Source: JALHTG01 sp964528315
Lineage (GTDB): Archaea; Thermoproteota; Bathyarchaeia; 40CM-2-53-6; JALHTG01
DNA length: 6,128 bases
Reading direction: 5' to 3'
NCBI GenBank assembly: GCA_964528315.1
Contig: CAZGRO010000080.1
Location: 1-6,128, forward strand
Made by a program: the position numbers and the translations under genes. Positions 1 to 5,108 of this stretch are shown here, in pieces (position 1 is the stretch's first letter; every line of letters begins with the position of its first letter). The notes under the pieces were generated by a model, which was given only the letters and a program-made list of their open reading frames with translations, had not been told where the DNA came from and did not search any database.

Positions 1-318
1 CCTTCGTCGGAGGCGCAAGCACCCGCAAGGCCTCGGGAGCCGATCCCTTCTGACACGATTCTGGTTGGAAAGAAGCCTCTGATGGCTTACGCAACAGCCA
101 TGATGATGCATTTCCAGACTGGTGCAAAGGAACTCAGTGTGAAGGCTAGAGGCCAGGCGATCAGCAGGGCTGTGGATGTTGTTGAGGTGGTGTCCAGGAG
201 GTTCTTTGCTGGGAAGTTGAACGTCAAGAACATATCCATAGGGACTGAGGTTGTCGGCGAAGGCGACGACGTTAGAAACGTGTCAACCATAGAGATCAGA
301 GTGGAGAACACGGCCTAG
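1..318 (+). CDS. albA: DNA/RNA-binding protein Alba (5' end outside the window)
   Basis: Alba is a small dimeric archaeal chromatin protein that coats DNA and also binds RNA. The frame is open from base 1 to a TAG at 316-318 and shows 105 residues. There is no ATG, GTG or TTG before the ATG at 82, and that ATG lies inside the conserved core, so the true start is left of the window. Visible residues 20-28 (ILVGKKPLM) match the first strand and loop of Sulfolobus Alba; the lysine pair at visible 24-25 aligns with its Lys16/Lys17, the acetylation and DNA-contact site. KARGQAIS (48-55) is the second conserved block, with Gln where Sulfolobus has Arg44. Phe68 aligns with Phe60 of the dimer-dimer interface, and the end STIEIRVENTA is the normal C-terminus. 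Before the core there are at least 17 residues rich in Pro, Ala and charge, a probably disordered tail. The family call is firm; the N-terminus is unknown. Confidence 0.95.
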   Translation, partial: PSSEAQAPARPREPIPSDTILVGKKPLMAYATAMMMHFQTGAKELSVKARGQAISRAVDVVEVVSRRFFAGKLNVKNISIGTEVVGEGDDVRNVSTIEIRVENTA

Positions 319-321
319 TCA

Positions 322-397
322 AGGTTCATCACGCGAGATCCGCTTCCCTGATCTCTTTTCCCATGTTCATCTCGCGGTCACGATGAACCTCTTTTTC
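322..397 (+). terminator. Long imperfect stem-loop with T-run downstream of alba
   Basis: Arms at 322-330 and 382-390 (AGGTTCATC / GATGAACCT, 9 bp) continue, after an internal loop of 1 against 5 bases, into a second helix of 8 bp at 332-339 and 369-376 (CGCGAGAT / ATCTCGCG). The apical loop is about 29 bases. The plus strand then reads CTCTTTTTCTC at 390-400, so the element looks like a terminator or 3'-end stabilising structure for alba, which stops four bases upstream. Archaeal termination mainly needs the T-run, so the hairpin may have another role. Confidence 0.5.
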
Positions 398-465
398 TCG
401 AAATTCCAGACGGAATAGGGCTCACTGAGCGCTTTCGTCATTTGAACGGGTGCTGGAGGACGCAT
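367..465 (-). CDS. Possible small protein, 32 residues (tentative)
   Basis: On the minus strand an ATG at 465 opens 32 codons ending in TGA (369-367); a second in-frame ATG lies at 441. The last residues, PYSVWNFEKKRFIVTAR, have the aromatic/charged/beta-strand mix and codon choice (GAG, AAG, AGG, ATC, GTG) of a real protein end. The frame is the same as that of the upstream membrane-protein gene and is open without interruption from just after its TAG stop, so it could be a separate small gene, a decayed domain end, or a stop-readthrough extension. There is no Shine-Dalgarno sequence before either ATG. Its end overlaps the right arm of the stem-loop behind alba. An open stretch of this length occurs by chance fairly often, so this is only a candidate. 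Confidence 0.25.
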   Translation of the reverse strand: MRPPAPVQMTKALSEPYSVWNFEKKRFIVTAR

Positions 466-510
466 ATGTTCATGGGTCGGTGAGCTTGCCTTCCGATTCG
501 AAGAATGAAG

Positions 511-1299
511 CTAGCCTGATTCTTTGCGTCGGCTAGCTCTTCTTGTCAAATATGCTGAGACCACGAAGATCGTGATGAATATCAGCGAAATGATGCTTGG
601 ATTCGGAACTGCAACCAGCAACCCTTGGTAGATTGCGAGAGAGGTGAGCCCGCCAACAAGCGCTCCAGCGGAGATGCCTTTCATCGCGGTCCCGATTTCA
701 ACATCCAGAATGTACGCCACCAAAGCAGATACCCACCAGCCTATCAGGAACGCGAAAATTGCCAGTGATCCAGCAACTCCAAACCTGCCCGCGTGAGCGA
801 GAAGACGCTTTGAGGTTCCTGTGTACCTTGATCTGATCTGAGTGACATATGGCGCAATGCGCGAGTCCGACTCTATCGTCCTGATAATCCTTAGCACAGA
901 ATACGCCATAATGCAGTTCACGAAAACCGCCGCGAGCATGCCGAGAATGGCTGGAACCCCATGTGCGCTACCGTAGGCTATGGCGACGGGAAAGCCCAAG
1001 GCCAAGGTCAGAATGATGAAGATTGCAGGCATTGAACTCAGAATCCCGCCCAAGATCAAGCCCAGCATGAAGGCAAGGGTCAAGCTCAGAAAGGTCATCT
1101 GCTGAAAGAAATCTCTCAAAGCTTTCAGCTCGCTCCGGAAGGCATTCTCCACCCTTGCCTTCCCTGAGCGAAGATTGCTGCTTAAGGGCCGAATGCCAGT
1201 GTCAATGGTCGAGGCGAGCTTCTTGGGCCTACTCATGGCTAGCAGCCACAGCCCTGTATGCCGGACACGTTCAACTAGGTCCACAATCCGTACCAACAC
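511..1299 (-). CDS. Polytopic membrane protein, similar to the small multidrug-export family
   Basis: The protein has 262 residues. Residues 1-65 are basic and probably cytoplasmic. About six hydrophobic segments follow, near 69-88, 91-109, 116-138, 172-198, 208-230 and 234-251, and the tail RRASRRKE is basic. The order (helices, a short AYGSAHGVPAILG loop, a basic loop near 139-168, then FGVAGSLAIFAFLIGWWVSA and an Ala/Gly-rich helix) resembles the COG2426/PF06695 putative small multidrug-export proteins, but I cannot confirm this by alignment and no substrate is known. The GTG start at 1299 is preferred because GAGGGT sits five bases before it; an ATG at 1236 (residue 22) lacks such a site and would shorten the cytoplasmic N-terminus. 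It stops at TAG (513-511) and converges with alba. It is divergent from the surface-protein gene across 187 bp. Confidence 0.55.
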   Translation of the reverse strand: MLVRIVDLVERVRHTGLWLLAMSRPKKLASTIDTGIRPLSSNLRSGKARVENAFRSELKALRDFFQQMTFLSLTLAFMLGLILGGILSSMPAIFIILTLALGFPVAIAYGSAHGVPAILGMLAAVFVNCIMAYSVLRIIRTIESDSRIAPYVTQIRSRYTGTSKRLLAHAGRFGVAGSLAIFAFLIGWWVSALVAYILDVEIGTAMKGISAGALVGGLTSLAIYQGLLVAVPNPSIISLIFITIFVVSAYLTRRASRRKESG

Positions 1300-1304
1300 C
1301 GGAT

Positions 1305-1310
1305 ACCCTC
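1305..1310 (-). promoter_or_regulatory. Shine-Dalgarno site deciding the GTG start at 1299
   Basis: On the minus strand GAGGGT at 1310-1305 lies five bases upstream of the GTG at 1299-1297. No comparable site precedes the ATG at 1236, so this supports the longer form of the membrane protein. Confidence 0.6.
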
Positions 1311-1355
1311 AACGTAACCGCTAGCCAGCAGCCGCCTAACCCTTCGTTTCCAGTT

Positions 1356-1383
1356 GATAGAACTAGATTTCTATCTTAAATCT
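1356..1383. promoter_or_regulatory. Overlapping inverted repeats in the divergent intergenic region (candidate operator)
   Basis: GATAGAA at 1356-1362 is mirrored by TTCTATC at 1369-1375 (7 bp arms, 6 bp apart). Overlapping it, AGATTT at 1365-1370 is mirrored by AAATCT at 1378-1383 (7 bp apart). A weak minus-strand TATA-like stretch, TTTAAG at 1380-1375, falls within the second repeat and would place transcription of the membrane-protein gene near 1350. A dimeric regulator binding here could control that gene, and perhaps the divergent surface-protein gene. Binding is inferred only from symmetry and position. Confidence 0.35.
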
Positions 1384-1454
1384 GCTAAGCCTTCTCCAGA
1401 GTCAACCTCAATATCGATAAGACCAAAGTGCAAAGGCGTAATGGACGATTCATT

Positions 1455-1470
1455 CGAAAAGGTATAAAAG
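1455..1470 (+). promoter_or_regulatory. TATA box and purine-rich BRE upstream of the surface-protein gene
   Basis: TATAAAAG at 1463-1470 follows the purine-rich stretch CGAAAAGG (1455-1462), which fits an archaeal BRE plus TATA box. The usual spacing of about 25 bases puts the transcript start near 1490-1493, at or just after the annotated start codon. This conflicts with the GGAGG at 1472-1476 acting as a ribosome-binding site, because that site would not be transcribed from this promoter. Confidence 0.6.
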
Positions 1471-1486
1471 GGGAGGAATAAAGCAC

Positions 1487-2983
1487 TTGGTGAAGAGGTT
1501 GTTGTCAGTGAAACCTTCATGGCCCGCCGTTCGCACTCAACTTATCCTTATTCTTGTTGTTGCCGGCCTGATTGTTGGCCTTGAGAGCCGGCTAAGTGCA
1601 GCGGCTAGTTGGTACAATGTTACTGTGAGAATTGTCGGGGTGTACTCGAATGCGGGTATTAGGGTTCACGCGGGAGGACGTTACATGGGCACAGTGTACG
1701 GTGAAGGCACCATAAGCTTCAACACAACGTACGGACCGGTGATATCGGTTTCCGGTCATACGCCCGATGGTTATCCGTACTACGGTTATCCGGGCTACAT
1801 GTATCCTGGGCCATCATGGGGCCCCTACGGCTACAATGGAGTGGCTTTCATCTGCCGGATCAACTCTCAGACAGCACCTGCGAATACGCCAACCCCTGCC
1901 CTTCTAACCTTCATGTATGAGCCCGTGTTCTTTCTGTACGTTAGATCTGAGAGAGGAACTCCTGAGGGAACGGGCTGGTATCCAGCTGGAACAGCGGCAC
2001 GTGTCGCGGTTAACGCTGTAGTGGACGAGACTGGGAACACAAGATACAGATTCGACAAGTGGGTCGGGGGAACAATGCAGGACAGTACAAGCAATCCGGG
2101 TCTAGTGTACATGGACTCACCGAAAATCATAGAAGCGGCCTGGATTGCGCAGTACAAGCTGACAGTTAACTCCGCGTATGGCCAGGTTTCGGGAGGAGGC
2201 TGGTACGACAGGGATCAAGCAGCCTCATTTTCCGTGACATCACCTGTGGACGGCGGGGAAGGGACCAGGTACATCTTCAGCTCATGGTCAGGCGACTATG
2301 GCGGCAGTTCGTTGACAGGCGCGGTCAGCATGAACGGCCCGAAGATGGTCACAGCGATCTGGAAGACGCAGTATCTGCTGACGGTTGATCCGAAGGGCGG
2401 CCAGGTGGACAAGACAACTCAGTGGGCAGATAGCGGAACCTCAGTCTCCGTCGTTGCCTCTTCGCCTTGCAATGTGGTTGAGAAGAACCGCCGCCTAGTT
2501 TTCACGGGATGGCAGGGAGCCCTAACCCACGCGTCTAACACAGTCACCATAGTGATGGATTCGCCTAAGAGCCTGATCGCAACCTGGAAGACACAGTACT
2601 ACCTGATTGTGGAGACAAAGCGTGGAACCGCCACAGGCGAGGGCTGGTATGACGCAGACTCTGTCGCTGAATTCTCTGTTCCCTCCACAGTACCTATGGA
2701 AGAACCATTTGGCACCCTTGGCGGCAAATACGTCTTCTCAGCATGGACGGGAGACAGCGCAGCAACCACCGCCAAGAGCACAATAACGATGGAAAGAGCC
2801 CACATAGTCACAGCTCTTTGGGACAGCGACTACACCTCAATCATGATCTTCTTCACCGTCGTGGCGGCCGCAGTAGCAGCATTACTCGTATTTGGAGCCA
2901 AACGAGGTACATTCAAAGAACTCAAGTTACCAACGAGAAAAGCCAAGGCTGAATCTTCACCAGAAACCATGCCCAGCAATTGA
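1487..2983 (+). CDS. Secreted, membrane-anchored protein with four InlB-like beta repeats
   Basis: The product has 498 residues. A basic start and hydrophobic segment (17-32) followed by SAAAS (37-41) form a Sec signal peptide, cleaved near 39-40. A beta-rich domain (about 43-125) contains a Tyr/Gly/Pro-rich stretch at 93-118. Four repeats of about 75 residues (from 148, 223, 296 and 371) follow the pattern aromatic-x-L-x-V...G...GWY...Y-x-F-x-x-W-x-G...M-x-x-P-K...A-x-W-x-x-QY, typical of the divergent InlB B-repeat family (PF18998-like). A transmembrane helix (about 450-470) and a basic 28-residue tail end the protein, so most of it should face outside. A cell-surface or adhesion role is inferred; no catalytic motif is visible. 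The start is uncertain: TTG 1487 has GGAGG ten bases upstream, GTG 1490 fits leaderless transcription from the TATA box, and GTG 1508 has AAGAGG before it. All keep the signal peptide. Confidence 0.85.
   Translation: MVKRLLSVKPSWPAVRTQLILILVVAGLIVGLESRLSAAASWYNVTVRIVGVYSNAGIRVHAGGRYMGTVYGEGTISFNTTYGPVISVSGHTPDGYPYYGYPGYMYPGPSWGPYGYNGVAFICRINSQTAPANTPTPALLTFMYEPVFFLYVRSERGTPEGTGWYPAGTAARVAVNAVVDETGNTRYRFDKWVGGTMQDSTSNPGLVYMDSPKIIEAAWIAQYKLTVNSAYGQVSGGGWYDRDQAASFSVTSPVDGGEGTRYIFSSWSGDYGGSSLTGAVSMNGPKMVTAIWKTQYLLTVDPKGGQVDKTTQWADSGTSVSVVASSPCNVVEKNRRLVFTGWQGALTHASNTVTIVMDSPKSLIATWKTQYYLIVETKRGTATGEGWYDADSVAEFSVPSTVPMEEPFGTLGGKYVFSAWTGDSAATTAKSTITMERAHIVTALWDSDYTSIMIFFTVVAAAVAALLVFGAKRGTFKELKLPTRKAKAESSPETMPSN
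1928..2830 (+). repeat. Four tandem InlB-like protein repeats
   Basis: Units lie at 1928-2152, 2153-2371, 2372-2596 and 2597-2830. Each runs from an aromatic residue opening a strand to a Trp-x-x-Gln-Tyr type junction (WIAQY, WKTQY, WKTQY, WDSDY). Units 2 and 4 are closest to the consensus. Unit 3 has lost the GWY motif (TTQWADSG) and carries a lone Cys (residue 328). The DNA at the junctions is similar (for example TGGAAGACGCAGTA and TGGAAGACACAGTA), but the unit interiors have diverged, so the duplication is old rather than a recent slippage array. Confidence 0.8.
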
Positions 2984-3002
2984 CTCCCACAACTCAGAAA
3001 CC

Positions 3003-3040
3003 AGAAGAAAAGTAGCCGCCCCAGGCGAGTTAAGTTCGCC
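3003..3040 (-). terminator. Candidate terminator of pyrH
   Basis: Directly after the pyrH stop, the minus strand forms a 5 bp stem (GGCGA / TCGCC, 3024-3040, seven-base loop) and, after a C/G-rich spacer, reads TTTTCTTCT at 3011-3003. The T-rich stretch suits archaeal termination. No T-run follows on the plus strand within the gap, so the convergent surface-protein gene probably ends elsewhere. Confidence 0.35.
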
Positions 3041-3042
3041 CG

Positions 3043-3720
3043 CTAAGCAACTACCCTAGTTCCAACATGTTTCCCATCAAGAACCTTCTTGATGTTAGTT
3101 GGGTCATCGCCAGAAACGACCCAACAACGTATCTTCGATCTCTCTATCACTCTGACTGCGATCGGATCCATCAGCTCATATGACCCTGCAATCATAGGTT
3201 TATCGCGTATCAACTTCAGTAGCTCCTGAACCCTTATCTCGGTGAGCATTTTGGCATCGGGATACTTCTTAGGATCTTTGGCGCAAATCCCAGGAGCATC
3301 AATGGTTTTCACCAAAAGATCCGCAACAATGCTTTCAGCGACTATCGCAGCTACCGCGTCAGTTGACTGTGCCGGCTGAAGGCCCCCCATGACAACAATC
3401 CTTCCTGCAGTGAAGTACTTCCGCAGATCCTCCACGCTCTCCGCAACTTCAGGAAACGCATCGTCTCCAATCGCAGAGATGAGAAGTTGCGCGTTGAGTC
3501 GAGTCACCTGTATCGCTATTTGGTCGCATTGGGCTTCATTCGCGCCAAATACGCGCGCCGCTCCGATATACGTCCTCGCGCACTCTCCTCCCCCAGCCAC
3601 AACAACCACCTGATGGCCTTGCTTATGGATACCTTTCAGTACCTTTGCATACGCGCTGATTCTTTGGTGGTCGAGGTTATGCCTGAATAGGGATCCTCCG
3701 ACCTTGGTAACCAGTTTCAA
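3043..3720 (-). CDS. pyrH: UMP kinase (uridylate kinase), archaeal type
   Basis: UMP kinase phosphorylates UMP to UDP with ATP in the cytoplasm, the step that links de novo pyrimidine synthesis to UTP and CTP. The 225 residues match the usual archaeal length and amino-acid-kinase fold: KVGGS (6-10) at the phosphate loop, AGGGECARTYI (42-52), DQIAIQVTRLNAQLL (66-80), MGG (111-113), STDAVAA (119-125) in the UMP site, DPKKYPDAK (149-157), and MDPIA (184-188). The stretch after strand 5 reads TIDAPGICAKDP where most archaeal enzymes have a shorter NVDGVYTADP-like loop, so nucleotide contacts may differ. The TTG start at 3720 follows AGAGGAAG a few bases upstream and gives the normal N-terminus. 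The gene is divergent from prf1 with 64 bp between them and convergent with the surface-protein gene. Confidence 0.93.
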   Translation of the reverse strand: MKLVTKVGGSLFRHNLDHQRISAYAKVLKGIHKQGHQVVVVAGGGECARTYIGAARVFGANEAQCDQIAIQVTRLNAQLLISAIGDDAFPEVAESVEDLRKYFTAGRIVVMGGLQPAQSTDAVAAIVAESIVADLLVKTIDAPGICAKDPKKYPDAKMLTEIRVQELLKLIRDKPMIAGSYELMDPIAVRVIERSKIRCWVVSGDDPTNIKKVLDGKHVGTRVVA

Positions 3721-3755
3721 GCTCTTCCTCTAATCGTAATGAAGCGCCAATCGAC

Positions 3756-3763
3756 TTATATAA
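3756..3763. promoter_or_regulatory. Palindromic TATA box, possibly shared by pyrH and prf1
   Basis: TTATATAA at 3756-3763 is a perfect palindrome and the only strong TATA element I see in the 64 bp gap. On the plus strand its centre is about 25 bases from the prf1 GTG (3785), which predicts a leaderless mRNA; no Shine-Dalgarno sequence precedes that GTG. On the minus strand the same spacing puts the pyrH transcript start near 3735, leaving a leader of about 15 bases that just includes the GAGG at 3730-3727 before the TTG start. Confidence 0.6.
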
Positions 3764-3784
3764 CTGACTTAAGGCTAGGCGTCA

Positions 3785-5056
3785 GTGGCGTCTGCTTTGC
3801 AGCCTCAGTCCAAAGATTCACTTTCCAGATTTAAGCTAAAGCGGACGCTGGATCTGTTGGCTTCGAAGGAGGGTCGCGGCACCGAGCTCATAACCCTATA
3901 CGTTCCACCTGACCGCCAGATCCACGAGGTAATGAGCCAGCTGCGCGAGGAGGCTGGAACAGCAACCAACATCAAGTCCAGAACAACCAGAAAGAATGTG
4001 CTAGACGCAATAGAGAAGACAATGCAGCGCCTGAAGCTTTTCAAAAGGCCACCGCCAAACGGCCTGGTCATCTTCTGCGGCGCAATTCCTCAGAATGGGC
4101 CAGGAACCGAGAGAATGGAGACCTATGTCCTTGAGCCTCCTGAGCCGATCCGAGTCTATCTCTATCGCTGTGACAATCGATTTCACACAGAACCTCTCCT
4201 AGAGATTCTCCGTGAGAAAGACACCTTCGGCATCATCCTGATCGATGGGAATGATGCTGTGGTAGCTACATTGAGGGGGAGACGGGCCGACATTGTGAAG
4301 GAGATGACCTCAGGAATCCCAGGCAAGCACAGAGCAGGTGGACAATCGGCCAGGAGATTCGAGCGCCTAAGAGAGGCAGAAGTGAACCAGTACTATACCA
4401 GGGTCGGAAATCATGCCAACGAGATCCTTGGCCAGATACAGGATTTGAAAGGACTTATTGTCGCAGGGCCAGGTCCATCGAAATACGACTTCGAACAAGG
4501 AGAGTACTTGAACTATGAATTGAAGAAAAAGATCGCTGCAACAGTTGACATTTCATACGTTGGTGAACAGGGCCTTGACGAGGTCCTAGAGAAGACCCCA
4601 GAGATCCTGCGCGGTGTTCGCTTCTTAGAAGAGAAGAGAATCGTCCAACGTTTTCTCTATGAGGTAGGGCACGACACTGGACTGGCCTCGTACGGAGAGA
4701 GCGAGGTCCGGAAGGCATTGGAGTCAGGTTTGGCAAGCACACTGCTGCTCTCCGAGAAACTCAACATGACCCATGTCACCGTTAGATGCAGGCTCTGCGA
4801 CTTCAAAGAGGATCGACTGCTATCTCCGCATGAGGTTCCTAAGCTTGAGATCGATTTGGGGTCAACTCAATGCGAGAAATGCAACAATCCGACACTTGTG
4901 GTTGAGAAGAAGGATCTACTCGACGAACTGGTTGAGATCGCTGAAGCGAAAGGCGTTGACATCGAAATGATCTCCGCCGAGACAGAGGAGGGCCAGCAAC
5001 TCCTAAAGGGATTCGGAGGAATAGCAGCAATCCTAAGATACGCCAAGACCGGTTAA
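3785..5056 (+). CDS. prf1: Peptide chain release factor 1 (aRF1)
   Basis: aRF1 recognises all three stop codons in the ribosomal A site and triggers peptide release; in archaea it acts with aEF1A and then ABCE1. At 423 residues it has the usual length. The N domain carries GRGTELI (30-36, the GTS-type loop), NIKS (62-65) and Y-x-C-x3-F at Tyr127/Cys129/Phe133, the three stop-codon reading motifs. The M domain has GIPGKHRAGGQSARRF with GGQ at 185-187, the catalytic motif. The C domain includes a minidomain with CxxC pairs at 335/338 and 363/366, a probable zinc site kept in archaea and lost in eukaryotic eRF1, and ends with GFGGIAAILRY, as in eRF1. The GTG start has no ribosome-binding site and lies about 25 bases from a TATA box, so translation is probably leaderless. 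All motifs are intact and omnipotent stop decoding is expected. Confidence 0.97.
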   Translation: MASALQPQSKDSLSRFKLKRTLDLLASKEGRGTELITLYVPPDRQIHEVMSQLREEAGTATNIKSRTTRKNVLDAIEKTMQRLKLFKRPPPNGLVIFCGAIPQNGPGTERMETYVLEPPEPIRVYLYRCDNRFHTEPLLEILREKDTFGIILIDGNDAVVATLRGRRADIVKEMTSGIPGKHRAGGQSARRFERLREAEVNQYYTRVGNHANEILGQIQDLKGLIVAGPGPSKYDFEQGEYLNYELKKKIAATVDISYVGEQGLDEVLEKTPEILRGVRFLEEKRIVQRFLYEVGHDTGLASYGESEVRKALESGLASTLLLSEKLNMTHVTVRCRLCDFKEDRLLSPHEVPKLEIDLGSTQCEKCNNPTLVVEKKDLLDELVEIAEAKGVDIEMISAETEEGQQLLKGFGGIAAILRYAKTG

Positions 5057-5081
5057 GCGGCTCAACCTCCGTCAAATACTG

Positions 5082-5108
5082 AGAAAGGTCGCGCGCGGAA
5101 TGCTTTCT
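5082..5108. terminator. Weak inverted repeat between convergent prf1 and the TrmB-like gene
   Basis: AGAAAG at 5082-5087 mirrors CTTTCT at 5103-5108 around a GC-rich loop containing GCGCGCG. It fills most of the 52 bp gap between the two stop codons and ends one base before the stop codon of the minus-strand gene. With only 6 bp arms and a short pyrimidine tail, it is a weak candidate for a shared 3' end. Confidence 0.2.

Noticed and set aside
82..318. Alba starting at the ATG at 82
   Set aside because: This would remove the first conserved strand and the Lys-Lys loop, which are encoded in frame just upstream.
380..428. Possible C/D box guide RNA (ACGATGA resembling a C box, CTGA resembling a D box)
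   Set aside because: The C box has a mismatch at an important position, no internal D'/C' pair is clear, and no good terminal stem flanks the boxes.
454..483. Very short plus-strand ORF (MFMGR) after a good GGAGGA site
   Set aside because: Five codons are too few to support a gene; the spacing is likely chance in a convergent gap.
511..513. TAG as a pyrrolysine codon or suppressed stop
   Set aside because: Two conserved genes in the window end at TAG at normal lengths, and nothing in the window shows Pyl machinery. The downstream frame is kept only as a tentative finding.
1155..1379. Plus-strand ORF of 74 codons across the start of the membrane-protein gene
   Set aside because: It overlaps that gene on the opposite strand, has no ribosome-binding site or recognisable motifs, and is of low-complexity shadow character.
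1801..1830. GGGCC/GGCCC palindrome inside the surface-protein gene
   Set aside because: It arises from Gly/Pro codons in the Tyr/Gly/Pro-rich segment and needs no regulatory explanation.
4455..4742. Minus-strand ORF of 95 codons inside prf1
   Set aside because: It lies wholly within a conserved gene, is Arg/Pro/Ser-rich as expected from an antisense frame, and shows no family features.
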